Assembly (NCBI RefSeq): GCF_000015165.1
Contig: NC_009485.1
Location: 7,397,501 to 7,461,500 of the forward strand
Direction: 5' to 3'
DNA from: Bradyrhizobium sp. BTAi1
Lineage (GTDB): Bacteria; Pseudomonadota; Alphaproteobacteria; Rhizobiales; Xanthobacteraceae
DNA: 64,000 nt
In this document: piece after piece, positions 1 to 12,974 of the stretch
How the letters are laid out: every line of letters begins with the position of its first letter
Numbering within the stretch: the first letter of the stretch is position 1
Notes under the pieces: generated by a model
The model's database searches: none
What the model was told of the DNA's origin: nothing
The model's input: the letters and a program-made list of their open reading frames with translations, nothing else
Made by a program: the position numbers and the translations under genes

Positions 1-224
1 CCGGAGCCGACGCGGATGTGCTTGGTGGCGGCCGCGATCTGCCCAATCATGATGTCCGGCGACGGGCTCGCCACCGAGGGCAGGCTGTGATGCTCGGCCA
101 GCCAATAGCGGACATAGCCGAGCCGATCGACATGGCGCGCCAGATCGATGCTGTTGCGCAGCGCCGCCGACGGAGGCGTCGCCGTGGTGGTGACCGAGAG
201 GTCGAGGACTGAGAGCGGGATCAT
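1..224 (-). CDS. LLM-class flavin-dependent oxidoreductase, N-terminal part (cut by window edge)
   Basis: The gene reads leftward off the window, so only the first 74 codons are visible. The start is the ATG at 224-222. The visible protein opens with a short beta strand ending in SVLDLS, followed by RYWLAEHH (residues 39-46) and IRVGSG (70 onward). This matches the N-terminal strand and active-site region of luciferase-like (bacterial luciferase/MsnO8-type) monooxygenases, which use reduced flavin and oxygen. The substrate cannot be told. It is divergent from metF, with a 369-bp gap between them. The family is well supported by the motifs; the specific role is unknown. Confidence 0.75.
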   Translation of the reverse strand, partial: MIPLSVLDLSVTTTATPPSAALRNSIDLARHVDRLGYVRYWLAEHHSLPSVASPSPDIMIGQIAAATKHIRVGS

Positions 225-593
225 GCCGTCAACGTAGTGACTGCACCGCGGGCCACAATGGGCCAATCGCGCCGGTGACCTGCCGCAAACGCAGAGATTG
301 GCTCGAATATGATTGGGACAGATCGCCTGTATACAATTTGATCTTTCCCTTGTCCCACACGCTCATTCGCGTAGGAATCGGCATTTTTGCTCACAAATCC
401 CTGGCCTTAAGCATTCTCGTTTTGCCCAACGGCCAGTATTGCCGCCTTTCAAAACACATATCTCTCATAAAAGTGGGCAAAATCCCATTGTTGGTGGGCT
501 GTATATTGCGTCGCACTTCCCCTATCTTGGCGGCTCCAAGGGACGATCCCCTCTTGAGTTGAAATTTACGCGCCATCGGGAAGCTGCGCCGCC
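225..593. other. Intergenic region upstream of metF, relatively AT-rich
   Basis: This 369-bp gap separates the divergent oxidoreductase gene from metF and must hold both promoters. It is clearly lower in GC than its surroundings between about 330 and 520. A small hairpin (CAAGGGA, CGA, TCCC, CTTG) lies near 536-556. I looked for SAM- or B12-type riboswitch cores and for a clean ArsR-type palindrome and saw none. The short open frames here overlap each other on both strands and do not look coding. Confidence 0.4.
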
Positions 594-1510
594 ATGACCG
601 ACCTCGCCACCGCCATCACCGACGGACATGCCGCGATCATCCGGCCGAAAATCTCCTTCGAGTTCTTCCCGCCGAAGACCGAGGAGATGGAGAGGACGTT
701 GTGGACCTCGATCGAGCGCCTCGCCCCGCTGGAGCCGAGCTTCGTCTCGGTGACCTATGGCGCTGGCGGCTCGACGCGCGAGCGCACCCACGCCACCATC
801 GCGCGCATCCTGAAAGAGACCGCGCTCTTGCCGGCGGCGCATCTCACCTGCGTCGGCGCCTCGCGCCACGAGATCGACGAGGTCGTCGACCGCTATCACG
901 AGGTCGGCGTCCGCCACATCGTCGCGCTGCGCGGCGATCCGCCCGGCGGCATCGGCACGCCCTATTACACCCATGCCGAGGGCTATCAGAGCTCGCCCGA
1001 GCTGATCGCCGGCATCAAGAAGCGTCACCCCGACATCGAGATCTCGGTGTCGGCCTATCCGGAGAAGCACCCCGAGAGCCGCGACTTCGACGCCGACATC
1101 GACATGCTCAAGGCCAAGGTCGATGCCGGCGCGACCCGCGCCATCACCCAGGTGTTCTTCGACAACGATCTCTACTTCCGCTACCTTGATCGCGTCCGCG
1201 CCCGCGGCATCGACATTCCGATCGTGCCCGGCATCATGCCGATGCACAATTTCAAGCAGGCGCGCGGCTTCGTCACGCGCGCCGGCACCACGGTGCCGGA
1301 CTGGCTGGCCGAGAAGTTTGACGGCCTCGATGACGATCCGGAGACCCGCAAGCTGGTCGCGGCGACCGTCGCCGCCGGCCAGGTGCACAAGCTCGCCAAG
1401 CATGGCGTCGACACCTTCCATTTCTACACCATGAACCGCGCCGACCTCGTCTTCGCGATCAGCCATCTGCTTGGCATCCGTCCGAAGTCCGCCAACAAGG
1501 CTGCCGCCTG

Positions 1511-1511
<1 letters not shown>
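594..1511 (+). CDS. metF: Methylenetetrahydrofolate reductase
   Basis: This 305-residue FAD enzyme reduces 5,10-methylene-THF to 5-methyl-THF, the methyl donor for methionine synthesis by MetH. Family motifs are in place: FEFFPPK (22-28, with the catalytic Glu at 23), VTYGAGG (53-59), LTCVGA (84-89) and RGDPP (113-117, with the Asp that contacts FAD and folate). The length is normal for bacterial MetF. The ATG at 594 is preceded by GGGAAG about 10 bases upstream. The stop overlaps the metH start by one base (TGATG), so the two are surely co-transcribed and translationally coupled. Confidence 0.96.
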
Positions 1512-5374
<3,863 letters not shown>

Positions 5375-5400
5375 CCGGCACTGCCTCGACATACACAGCC

Positions 5401-5515
5401 GTCGTCCCTCGAACGCGGGGACCTGCCGCGTGATCTACCGGTCGTCGGCGGTGGCCGACATCGAGCGCCACAACAACTCCCTGTGGTTATAGGTCCCCGC
5501 GTTCGCGGGGACGAC
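5401..5515. repeat. Dispersed palindromic repeat (GGTCCCCGCG / CGCGGGGAC type)
   Basis: An imperfect inverted repeat of about 23 bases has arms at 5401-5423 and 5492-5515; both carry CGCGGGGAC/GTCCCCGCG and end in GTCGTCCC. It fills the gap between metH and the exporter operon. It resembles the short palindromic repeats common between rhizobial genes and could form a long hairpin in mRNA. No gene is visible in 5375-5686. Confidence 0.7.
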
Positions 5516-5686
5516 ACCGCCTTTGACGCACTCTGGTCGGCGCGCATGAGGCACTCGCCGGCGTCCCTCCCCGTGTCCCCCGCGCCACGGCGGCTGCGAA
5601 TGACAAAGCGCCACAGTGGCCGTCATGCGATGCAGCGTGGACATCTCCGCCGTAACCGGCTGAAATAGACCTGGGGCGTCGGGTGG

Positions 5687-6829
5687 TTGTCGTTCATGTC
5701 GCTGCAGTTCAGGCTTGCGTCGCGAAACCTGTTTCATGACAGGCTGCGCTTCATCGCCACCATCATCGGCATCATCTTCTCGATCGTGCTGGTGACCGTG
5801 CAGATGGGCCTCTATGTCGGCTTCCGCCTGATGGTCACGACCATGATCGACCACGCGCCGGCCGAGCTCTGGATCATGCCGGTCGGCACCAAATGTTTCG
5901 AAGACCCCTCGCTGCTCGACGAGCGGCAGCGGTTCCGGGCGCTGGCGGTTCCGGGCGTCGCCGAGGCCACGCCGCTGGTGATCGGCTACGCGCAATGGCG
6001 GCTGCCGCAGGGCACCACGACGCCGGTGTTCGTGGTCGGCTCGGAATTGCGCGGGCTCGGGCTGCATCCCTGGAACGTGGTCGAGGGCCGGCTCGACGAC
6101 CTCTCGGTGCCCGGCGCCGTCGCGATCGACCAGACCTATTTCGAGCGGCTCGGCATCACCGGCGTCGAGCAGGCCGCCGAGCTGCGCGATCGCAAGGTGC
6201 AGGTGATGGCGGTCACCAAAGGCATCCGCTCGTTCACGACCACGCCTTACGTGTTCACCGATGTCGAGCGTGCACGCAGCTTTACCGGCATTGCACCGAA
6301 CAAGGCGTCCTATCTGCTGGTGAAGCTCGCGCCGGGGGCGGACCTCTGGACCGTGCAGCAGGCGGTGCGCGCCAATCTGGCCGATGTCGAGGTGCTGACG
6401 GCCGCCGAGTTCGCCAGCCGCAGCCGCTCATTCTGGCTGTTCGGCACCGGTGCGGGCGCGGCGCTGTTCGCGGGCGCGTTGCTCGGCCTCATCGTCGGCA
6501 CCGTGATCGTGGCACAGACACTGTATTCCAGCACCAAGGATCACATCAACGAGTTCGCCACGCTGCGCGCGATCGGCTCGACCAGCCGCTACATCTACAC
6601 GGTGATCATCTGGCAGGCGCTGCTCAGCGCCATTGTCGGCTTCGCCGGCGCCGCCGCGATCGGCAAGATCGTCGCGGCCGCGACCGCGGAATCGGCGCTG
6701 CCGGTGATCATGACGCCGCTGCTGACGGTCGCGCTGTTCGTCCTGACATTGACGATGTGCATCGGCTCGGCGATTGCGGCGATCGTGAAGGTGATGCGGA
6801 TCGACCCGACCTTGGTGTTCTCGCGATGA
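5687..6829 (+). CDS. DevC/FtsX-type ABC exporter permease
   Basis: This 380-residue inner-membrane protein has one N-terminal membrane segment (about 20-45, starting in FHDRLRFIATIIG), a large periplasmic domain of about 200 residues, and three C-terminal segments from about 255. That is the FtsX/MacB permease plan, and the DevC subfamily fits best. It pairs with the ATPase that overlaps its stop codon (ATGA) and the HlyD-like adaptor behind it. DevBCA systems in cyanobacteria export glycolipids through a TolC-type channel; the substrate here is unknown. The order C-A-B differs from the usual B-C-A. Confidence 0.85.
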   Translation: MSFMSLQFRLASRNLFHDRLRFIATIIGIIFSIVLVTVQMGLYVGFRLMVTTMIDHAPAELWIMPVGTKCFEDPSLLDERQRFRALAVPGVAEATPLVIGYAQWRLPQGTTTPVFVVGSELRGLGLHPWNVVEGRLDDLSVPGAVAIDQTYFERLGITGVEQAAELRDRKVQVMAVTKGIRSFTTTPYVFTDVERARSFTGIAPNKASYLLVKLAPGADLWTVQQAVRANLADVEVLTAAEFASRSRSFWLFGTGAGAALFAGALLGLIVGTVIVAQTLYSSTKDHINEFATLRAIGSTSRYIYTVIIWQALLSAIVGFAGAAAIGKIVAAATAESALPVIMTPLLTVALFVLTLTMCIGSAIAAIVKVMRIDPTLVFSR

Positions 6830-7545
6830 CCGAGATTGTGCTCGAGGCCACCGATCTCGTCCACCACCTCGGCCAGGGCGCCGGCCGGGTGCAGGCGCTG
6901 AAGGGCGTGAGCCTCGCGCTGAAGGGCGGCGAACTGGTGCTGCTGATGGGTCCGTCCGGCAGCGGCAAGACCACGCTGCTGTCGATCCTGGGCTGCCTGA
7001 TGACGCCGGATGCCGGCACGGTGAAGGTCGGTGGCCAGGCCGTTGCGGCGCTCGATGCCGAGGCGCTGGCGAAGCTCCGGCGCGAGCGCATCGGCTTCAT
7101 CTTTCAATCCTATCATCTGTTTCCGACGCTCAACGCCGAGGACAATGTCCGGCTCGCGCTCGACGTCCGCGGCGAGCGCGCGCGGGCCGCGAAGCTGGCG
7201 GCGCGCGAGGTGCTCGCCACGGTCGGTCTCGGCCACAAGCGCAAATCGCTGCCGCGCGAGCTCTCCGGCGGCGAGCAGCAGCGCGTCGCGATCGCCCGCG
7301 CCATCGTCGGCAAGGCGCAAGTCATTCTCGCCGACGAGCCGACCGGCGCGCTCGACACCGCCAACGGCCAGGCGGTGATGGCCCTGCTTGCCGACATCGC
7401 CAAGGACCCGGCACGCGCCGTGCTGGTGGTGACGCACGATCCGCGCATCCTGCCCTTCGCCAGCCGCGTCATCCATATCGAGGACGGCCGCATTGTCAGC
7501 GAGGAGAGCGGCGGCGAGTCCATGAAGAAGGTCTCAAACGCATGA
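6826..7545 (+). CDS. DevA/LolD-type ABC exporter ATPase
   Basis: This 239-residue cytoplasmic ATPase energises the neighbouring permease. Walker A is GPSGSGKTT (42-50), the signature is LSGGEQQRVA (from 146), and Walker B is VILADEP (about 166-172). The Q-loop sequence IFQSYHLFPTL is typical of MacB/LolD/DevA ATPases. The start is the ATG at 6826, which overlaps the permease stop. An upstream extension of the same open frame inside the permease gene is not coding. Its own stop overlaps the ATG of the next gene. Confidence 0.93.
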   Translation: MTEIVLEATDLVHHLGQGAGRVQALKGVSLALKGGELVLLMGPSGSGKTTLLSILGCLMTPDAGTVKVGGQAVAALDAEALAKLRRERIGFIFQSYHLFPTLNAEDNVRLALDVRGERARAAKLAAREVLATVGLGHKRKSLPRELSGGEQQRVAIARAIVGKAQVILADEPTGALDTANGQAVMALLADIAKDPARAVLVVTHDPRILPFASRVIHIEDGRIVSEESGGESMKKVSNA

Positions 7546-8564
7546 CATCGGCAGTTTCACATCGCACCGCCGCGCTCGGGCTGGTCGCGGCAGCGGCCTT
7601 CGCACTGGCCGTTGCACCGGCCTGGATCGCGCCACCGGCGCGCGCGGCCAATGCCCAGGACGAGCGCTGGCTCGCCGTCGCGCCCGGCCGAGTCGAGCCG
7701 GCCTCCGGCCTGATCAAGCTCGGCGCGCCCGTGGTAGCGCCGATCCTGGAGGTGCTGGTCAAGCCGGGCGAGACCGTGTTCGCCGGCCAGGCCTTGCTGC
7801 GCCTTACTGACGCCGAGGCCCGTGCCCAGCTCGCCAGCGCCGAGGCGCAGGCCGCGATGCGCAAGCGCGTGCGCAACAAGGAATCGACGCCGTCAGGCGC
7901 CGGGCCGCGGCGCCGCGCCGAGGATGGCGTCGCCGACGCGCAGGCGGCAGTGTTCGACGCGCGCACAGCGCTCGACAAGGCGGTGGCCGAGCGGCGGGCG
8001 GGACGCGGCGCGGATGGTGATGTCGAGAGCGCGCGCACGCAGCTCGCCAATGCGCAGGCCAAGCTCGAGCAGCAGGCCGACGAACTGCGCAAGGTCACCG
8101 CCGATGCACCGCTGCCGGTCAGCGTCGAGGGACAACTCAATGTCGCGCGCAGCGACCTTCAGGGCGCCCGCGCGACCCTGGAGAAGCTCACGATCCGCGC
8201 GCCGCTCGACGGCACCGTGCTGCAGGTCAATGCGCGCGCCGGCGAGATCGCCGCGCCGCAAGCGACCCAGCCGCTGGTGCTGCTCGGCGACATGTCGGCG
8301 TTGCGCGTGCGCGCCGAGCTCGACCAGCGCGACCTCGACAAGATCAAGGTCGGCCAGCAGGCCGTGGTCCGCTCCGACGCCTTCCGCGGCCGCGATATCG
8401 CCGGCAAGGTCGCAAGCATCGCGCCGCTGGTCGAGAGCAGCCGCACGGCTGCGCTCAGCCAGCGCAACATGACCGACGTCGACGTCGTCGAGGTGCTGGT
8501 CGATCTCGCTGAGCCGGGCCCATTCGCGGTCGGCATGAAGGTGGATGTGTATTTCAGGCCGTGA
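7542..8564 (+). CDS. HlyD-family periplasmic adaptor (DevB-like) of the ABC exporter
   Basis: This 340-residue protein has an N-terminal signal/anchor (about residues 8-36, ending ARA), then a lipoyl-like half, a central alpha-helical hairpin rich in Ala, Arg and Glu (about 85-205), and a beta-barrel region with LTIRAPLDGTVLQVNARAGE. This is the layout of membrane-fusion proteins that bridge an inner-membrane pump to an outer-membrane channel. The ATG overlaps the ATPase stop by four bases (ATGA), so the three genes form a tightly coupled operon. No TolC gene is nearby, so the exporter must borrow one. Confidence 0.9.
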   Translation: MTSAVSHRTAALGLVAAAAFALAVAPAWIAPPARAANAQDERWLAVAPGRVEPASGLIKLGAPVVAPILEVLVKPGETVFAGQALLRLTDAEARAQLASAEAQAAMRKRVRNKESTPSGAGPRRRAEDGVADAQAAVFDARTALDKAVAERRAGRGADGDVESARTQLANAQAKLEQQADELRKVTADAPLPVSVEGQLNVARSDLQGARATLEKLTIRAPLDGTVLQVNARAGEIAAPQATQPLVLLGDMSALRVRAELDQRDLDKIKVGQQAVVRSDAFRGRDIAGKVASIAPLVESSRTAALSQRNMTDVDVVEVLVDLAEPGPFAVGMKVDVYFRP

Positions 8565-8618
8565 GCCTAGCGTGGCCGGCGTTCAATGATCGCCGTAGGC
8601 TGCGCCGCACGCTCCCCT

Positions 8619-8776
8619 GCTCACCCTCCCCTGGAGGGGAAGCGTCGCTCGCACGCAAAGCGGGCGAGCGGGGTGGGGTGAAGCCACGGGCGACGGCGGA
8701 TGTGGAGAGATCACCCCGCCTCTCGTTTCGCTGCGCTCATCGTGAGGCGCCCCTCCCCCTCCAGGAGAGGGTGAGC
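8619..8776. repeat. Dispersed inverted repeat (CTCACCCTC / GAGGGTGAG type)
   Basis: The outer arms GCTCACCCTCCCCTGGAGG (from 8619) and CTCCAGGAGAGGGTGAGC (ending 8776) are near-complementary, with less regular sequence between. The element sits between the convergent exporter operon and glutathione transferase gene. The same type recurs near 11.9, 17.1, 20.1, 39.5 and 46.6 kb in this window. Confidence 0.7.
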
Positions 8777-8819
8777 AGCGAGCCGGAGGCGGTCGTCCGC
8801 CGTCTCCAAACTCGCCACC

Positions 8820-9452
8820 TCAATCGCCGCTCGGCGGGGCTAGCGGCTGCACGATGTCCTGGAATGCCGGCAGCGCTTCGCACGTCGCCGCGTGAGCCGC
8901 CAACGCCGGATAGCGCGTCTCATCAAACAGATGCGGATGTGCCTCCGACGTGAAGCGGAGAACGCAGGCGACGGCGATGTCGGCGTGGCCGATGTGCTCG
9001 CCATACCAATAGTCCGTGGTCACGCCCGCGCGCTCGACCTCCAGCATCGAAAGCACGCCGGAGATCTGCGTCTCGCAGCGCGCCACCCATAGCGCCAGGC
9101 GGTCCTTGCGCAGCACGCGCTCGTAGATCAGGCTGACGGCCTTGTCGCCGAGCCCGGTCGCGAGCGCGATCGTGTGCAGCTGTTTCCGGCGCAACGGCCC
9201 GTGCGGCGCCAGCATCGCGCGCTCCGGCCCGACGGTCTCGTCGAGATGATCGAGGATCGCGGCCGAATCGATCAGCGCCTCGCCATCGTCGAGCACCAGC
9301 ACCGGGACGCGCAGCAGCGGATTATACGGCGCGATCTTGTCGGCATCACCGAAGGTCGACCACGGCCTGTGCTCGAACGGCAGGCCATACAGCCGTAGCG
9401 CAATCGCAGTGCGGCGGACGAAGGGCGAGTCGTACTGGCCGATCAGGAACAT
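8820..9452 (-). CDS. Glutathione S-transferase family protein
   Basis: This 210-residue cytosolic protein has an N-terminal thioredoxin-like domain (FLIGQYDSPFVRRTAI, then RVPVLVLDDGEALIDSAAIL, the cis-Pro and Glu-Ser glutathione-binding turn) and a helical C-terminal domain. The open frame extends upstream, but ATG 9452-9450 is chosen because GGAGGA lies seven bases before it and the protein then starts at the beta-1 strand. The substrate is unknown. It is convergent with the DevCAB-type operon and separated from the next gene by a palindromic repeat. Confidence 0.88.
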   Translation of the reverse strand: MFLIGQYDSPFVRRTAIALRLYGLPFEHRPWSTFGDADKIAPYNPLLRVPVLVLDDGEALIDSAAILDHLDETVGPERAMLAPHGPLRRKQLHTIALATGLGDKAVSLIYERVLRKDRLALWVARCETQISGVLSMLEVERAGVTTDYWYGEHIGHADIAVACVLRFTSEAHPHLFDETRYPALAAHAATCEALPAFQDIVQPLAPPSGD

Positions 9453-9527
9453 GGCGCGTCCTCCTATGCGCGGCATTGAAGCGCCATTTGCGGCTGCTGT
9501 CACCCGCATTGGCTCACGCTCTCCGCT

Positions 9528-9606
9528 GTCATGGGCGGGCTTGTCCCGGCCATCCACGTCTCTCGTGACGCCGAACATGGATGCCCGGGTCAAGCCCGGG
9601 CATGAC
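9528..9606. repeat. Dispersed palindromic repeat (CATGCCCGGG type)
   Basis: The arms GTCATGGGCGGGCTTGTCCC and GGGTCAAGCCCGGGCATGAC are imperfectly complementary and surround a short loop region containing CATCCACGTC. A second copy lies at 15698-15782. It lies between the glutathione transferase promoter and the end of the acetyltransferase gene. Confidence 0.7.
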
Positions 9607-9653
9607 GACCGAGATTGGAGCTTCGCGATCGGTTCATCACGGGCAGGCCCGAC

Positions 9654-10247
9654 CTAGCCGAGCAGCGGCACATGCGCCGCGACATTGCGCGGCAGGGTGC
9701 CGTCGAGCCGCGGATCCGGGGCAAGCTCGATCTGGCGACGATACGGGCGGAAGCCGCAACGCTGGTAGAAGGCCAGCGCGCGCGGATGATCCAAGCTGCA
9801 GGTGTGCACCCAGAGGCGCGTCAGCGGCTGCGCCCAGGCGCGCTGCAGCGCGCGGTTCATCAGCAGGCGGCCGGCCCCGGTGCCGATCAGCTTCGACGTG
9901 ACGCCGAACAGCACCAGCTCGCACTCGTTCTTGTTGCGGAAGTCGAGCTCCAGCAGGGCCTCGTCGCCGCTATCATGCGCCAGCGTGTAGATCTCGACGC
10001 CGTCAGCGCGGATAGTGGCGGCGAGCTCGGCGTCGTTCATCCGCAGGCGCTGCGACCACAGCCATTCGCGGCCGACGCGGCTGTAGAGGTCGCGGTACCA
10101 GTCGAGACCGGGCTGCGCGACGCGGCGAACGCTCCAGTCGCCGGCCGGATCGGGCGGCAGCACTGGTGGCGCCAGCATCTCGAGCGAAGTCACGATCGCG
10201 GCGATCTTTCCGGGCGGGATATCGAAATAACCGTCAGGAATGGACAT
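9654..10247 (-). CDS. GNAT-family N-acetyltransferase
   Basis: This 197-residue acetyltransferase has the acetyl-CoA pyrophosphate-binding stretch KLIGTGAGRLLMNRAL and the C-terminal strand/helix with LDHPRALAFYQRCGF, both typical of the GNAT fold. The start ATG at 10247 lies two bases after the glpK stop, so the gene appears translationally coupled to glpK. The substrate is not predictable; the first 55 residues are outside the core fold. The longer frame running back into glpK is not coding. Confidence 0.85.
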   Translation of the reverse strand: MSIPDGYFDIPPGKIAAIVTSLEMLAPPVLPPDPAGDWSVRRVAQPGLDWYRDLYSRVGREWLWSQRLRMNDAELAATIRADGVEIYTLAHDSGDEALLELDFRNKNECELVLFGVTSKLIGTGAGRLLMNRALQRAWAQPLTRLWVHTCSLDHPRALAFYQRCGFRPYRRQIELAPDPRLDGTLPRNVAAHVPLLG

Positions 10248-10249
10248 CC

Positions 10250-11752
10250 CTACTCGCCCTCGTCGCTCGCCAACACGCCCTTCACCGCGCGGGCCCAGCC
10301 GGCCAGCTTGCGCTGGCGCGTGGCCGCGCTCATCGCCGGCTTGAAGCGATGCTCCAGCCGCCAATTGTCGGCGAACTTTTCCGGCTCCGGATAGACGCCC
10401 GCATTGAGGCCGGCGAGATAGGCGGCTCCTAACGCGGTGGTCTCCTGGATCATCGGACGGTCGACCGGCGCGTCGAGCAGGTCGGCGAGGCGCTGCATGG
10501 TCCAATCGGAGGCGGTCATGCCGCCGTCGACGCGCAGCACGATGGTGGCCGCCGACGCATCCGGCCAGTCGGCGCGCATCGCCGCCCACAGATCGTAGGT
10601 CTGGTAGCAGACGCTCTCCAGCGTCGCGTGCGCAAGCTCGGCCGGGCCGGTGTTGCGGGTCAGCCCGAACAGCGCGCCGCGCACGCGCGGATTCCAATAC
10701 GGCGCCCCCAAGCCGACGAAGGCCGGTACCAGATAGACCGACTGCATCGAATCGGACTTGTCGGCGAGCGGGCCGGTCTCGGCGGCATGTTTGATGATGC
10801 CGAGCCCGTCGCGCAGCCACTGCACCGCCGAGCCGGCGACGAAGATCGAGCCTTCGAGCGCGTAGGTCCTGACGCCGCCCAGCTGATAAGCGATGGTGGT
10901 CAGCAGCTTGTTGTTCGACTTCACCGGCGTGGCGCCGGTGTTGAGCAGCGCGAAGCAGCCGGTGCCGTAGGTCGACTTCATCATGCCGGGCGTGAAGCAG
11001 GCCTGGCCGATGGTCGCCGCCTGCTGGTCGCCGGCGATCCCTGAGACCTTGATCGGGCCGCCGAACAGGTCCGGCGTGGTGGTGCCGAACTCGGCGGACG
11101 AGTCCTTCACCTCGGGCAGCATCGAGCGCGGCACGCGCAGGAGCTTCAGCAGCGTGTCGTCCCACTGCCCGGTGTGGATGTTGAACAGCAGCGTGCGCGA
11201 GGCATTGGTGGCGTCGGTCGCGTGCACCCGCCCCCCTGTCAGGCGCCACAGCAGGTAGCAGTCGACAGTGCCGAACAACAGCTCGCCGCGCTCGGCCCGC
11301 TCGCGCGCGCCCGGAACGTGGTCGAGGATCCAGGCGACCTTGGTGCCGGAGAAATAGGGATCGATGATCAGGCCGGTCTTGGCGCTGACATCCGGCTCGT
11401 AGCCGTCGGCCTTGAGCTTGGCGCAGATGTCGGCGGTGCGGCGGTCCTGCCAGACGATGGCGCGGTGGACCGCCTGGCCGGTGGCGCGGTCCCACACCAC
11501 GGTCGTCTCGCGCTGGTTGGTGATGCCGATCGCGGCGATGTCCTTGGCCTTGATCCCGGCTTTATCCAGCGCGTCGCGGCAGGTCATCACCGTCGAGGTC
11601 CAGATGTCCTCCGGCTCGTGCTCGACCCAGCCCGAGGCCGGGAAATGCTGCGGGAATTCCTGCTGCGCGACCGCGGCGATCGAGATGTCGGAGCGGAACA
11701 CGATCGCGCGCGAGGACGTGGTGCCCTGATCGATGGCCAGCACGAAGGACAT
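10250..11752 (-). CDS. glpK: Glycerol kinase
   Basis: The 500-residue product phosphorylates glycerol to sn-glycerol-3-phosphate. It opens with FVLAIDQGTTSSRAIVF, the phosphate-1 loop of the FGGY/actin-like kinases, and carries GWVEHEPEDIW and TGGLIDPYFSGTK-like segments typical of GlpK. The usual GlpK length of about 500 residues supports the ATG at 11752 over an upstream in-frame ATG at 11833. No glpF or glpD is adjacent. The next gene is the acetyltransferase two bases downstream. Confidence 0.95.
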   Translation of the reverse strand: MSFVLAIDQGTTSSRAIVFRSDISIAAVAQQEFPQHFPASGWVEHEPEDIWTSTVMTCRDALDKAGIKAKDIAAIGITNQRETTVVWDRATGQAVHRAIVWQDRRTADICAKLKADGYEPDVSAKTGLIIDPYFSGTKVAWILDHVPGARERAERGELLFGTVDCYLLWRLTGGRVHATDATNASRTLLFNIHTGQWDDTLLKLLRVPRSMLPEVKDSSAEFGTTTPDLFGGPIKVSGIAGDQQAATIGQACFTPGMMKSTYGTGCFALLNTGATPVKSNNKLLTTIAYQLGGVRTYALEGSIFVAGSAVQWLRDGLGIIKHAAETGPLADKSDSMQSVYLVPAFVGLGAPYWNPRVRGALFGLTRNTGPAELAHATLESVCYQTYDLWAAMRADWPDASAATIVLRVDGGMTASDWTMQRLADLLDAPVDRPMIQETTALGAAYLAGLNAGVYPEPEKFADNWRLEHRFKPAMSAATRQRKLAGWARAVKGVLASDEGE

Positions 11753-12083
11753 GGGGGTTTCTTCCCGGGAAGTTGACGACGTTGGCGACAAGCAAGCGGA
11801 TTGGGACGGGAAGGTCAAGGAGGTTGGGGTCACGCGCCGCCCGCACGCTGCAGCGGAAGTCGGCTCCGCTGCGCATGACTGCGCCCTCGCCCCTTGCGGG
11901 AGAGGGCTACACTGGCGGACGCTCCAAGCTCATTCGGGTGAGGGGTTGGTGCCACATTTGAGCTCTGAGTATGAGGAGAGACCCCTCACCCGGTTGCGCT
12001 TCGCGCACCCCCCCTCTCCCGCTCCAGGCAATCGCTACGCGATGGCCGCGAGGGAGAGGTGCAGATGTCGTGTGGATGGACGA
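11753..12083. repeat. Intergenic region filled by a dispersed inverted repeat
   Basis: Between glpK and the SDR gene, roughly 11880-12062 holds a repeat of the CCTCACCC/GGGTGAGG type: GCGGGAGAGGG and GGTGAGGGGT on one side, CCCCTCACCCGG and a GGGAGAGG end on the other. The part closest to glpK (11753-11880) should contain the glpK promoter. I see no open frame with coding character and no recognisable operator. Confidence 0.6.
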
Positions 12084-12857
12084 CTACACCGCCGCCGTGG
12101 TCACGCCGCCGTCGACGACGATGGTCTGCCCCGTCATGAAGGTCGAGGCGTCCGAGGCGAGGTAGGCGACGGCGCCGGCGATCTCGTGCGGCTCGCCGAT
12201 GCGGCGCAGCGGCGTGGTGGCGCAGCGCTGCTTCAAGCGGGCTTCGTCCTCCCACAGCGCGCGGGCGAAGTCGGTCTTGATCAGGCCGGGCGCGACGCAA
12301 TTGATGCGCACGCCCTGCGGGCCCCATTCGCCGGCGAGGCTGCGGCACAGCGCGAAGTCGGCCGCCTTGGAGATGCCGTAGGCGCCGATCACGGTCGACC
12401 CGCGCAGCCCGCCGATCGAGGACACGATGATGACGGAGCCTTTGCCGCGCGCCGCCATCGGCGGGATCGCCTTGGCGCAGAGCCAGAGATTGCTCTTGAC
12501 GTTGGAGGTCATGATCTTGTCGAAGGCCTCGTCGGAGATATCGAGCAGCGGGCCGTAATACGGATTGACCGCGGCGTTGCAGACGAGGATGTCGACCTGG
12601 CCGTATTGCTTGACGGCGCCGTCGATCAGCGCGTCGACCTCGGCGCGGCGCGAGATGTTGCAGGGAATGACATGGGCCTCGCCGCCATGGGCGCGGATGC
12701 CGTTCGCGACCTCCTCGCAGGCCTCGGCCTTGCGGCTGGAGATCACGACCTTGGCGCCGAGCTGCGCGAGCAACTCAGCCGACGCGCGGCCGATGCCGCG
12801 GCTCGAACCGGTGATGACGGCGACCTGTCCGGCGAGGTTGAAGGGGTTGGGGGTCAT
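12084..12857 (-). CDS. Short-chain dehydrogenase/reductase (SDR)
   Basis: This 257-residue classical SDR has the NAD(P)-binding motif TGSSRGIG (17-24), the NAA motif (CNAAVNP), an active-site Ser in VSSIGG, and YGISKAA with the Tyr-Lys pair. The C-terminus GQTIVVDGG is typical of FabG-like enzymes. The ATG at 12857 is preceded by GGAGGAG. It has the same orientation as the pim operon but is cut off from it by the IS110 element, so it may once have been its last gene. A 3-hydroxyacyl-CoA or alcohol substrate is possible but not shown. Confidence 0.9.
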   Translation of the reverse strand: MTPNPFNLAGQVAVITGSSRGIGRASAELLAQLGAKVVISSRKAEACEEVANGIRAHGGEAHVIPCNISRRAEVDALIDGAVKQYGQVDILVCNAAVNPYYGPLLDISDEAFDKIMTSNVKSNLWLCAKAIPPMAARGKGSVIIVSSIGGLRGSTVIGAYGISKAADFALCRSLAGEWGPQGVRINCVAPGLIKTDFARALWEDEARLKQRCATTPLRRIGEPHEIAGAVAYLASDASTFMTGQTIVVDGGVTTAAV

Positions 12858-12910
12858 GTTCTGCTCCTCCGCAGCGGCCTCGTAGATGGGGTAACGGGCC
12901 GACCACCCGA

Positions 12911-12957
12911 GCGGCACGCTCACTCCTGCGCTATTTGGGAGCGCGTTCGCGTGCCGC
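12911..12957. repeat. Perfect 9-bp inverted repeat between the SDR gene and the IS element
   Basis: GCGGCACGC at 12911-12919 is matched by GCGTGCCGC at 12949-12957. The spacer itself contains a smaller CTCC/GGGAG stem. It lies in the SDR upstream region, just before the IS110 structured left end. It could be an operator for the SDR, part of the IS left end, or a hairpin that stops transcription from outside. Confidence 0.45.
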
Positions 12958-12974
12958 CCGGTTGGCGGAAAGGT

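Noticed and set aside
225..593. Possible SAM or cobalamin riboswitch before metF-metH
   Set aside because: No conserved core, such as a B12-box-like element or a SAM-II type pseudoknot, could be recognised; only a small hairpin is present.
9654..11495. 613-codon minus-strand frame joining the acetyltransferase with glpK antiphase sequence
   Set aside because: Only the last 198 codons (from 10247) are the acetyltransferase; the rest is an out-of-frame reading of glpK.
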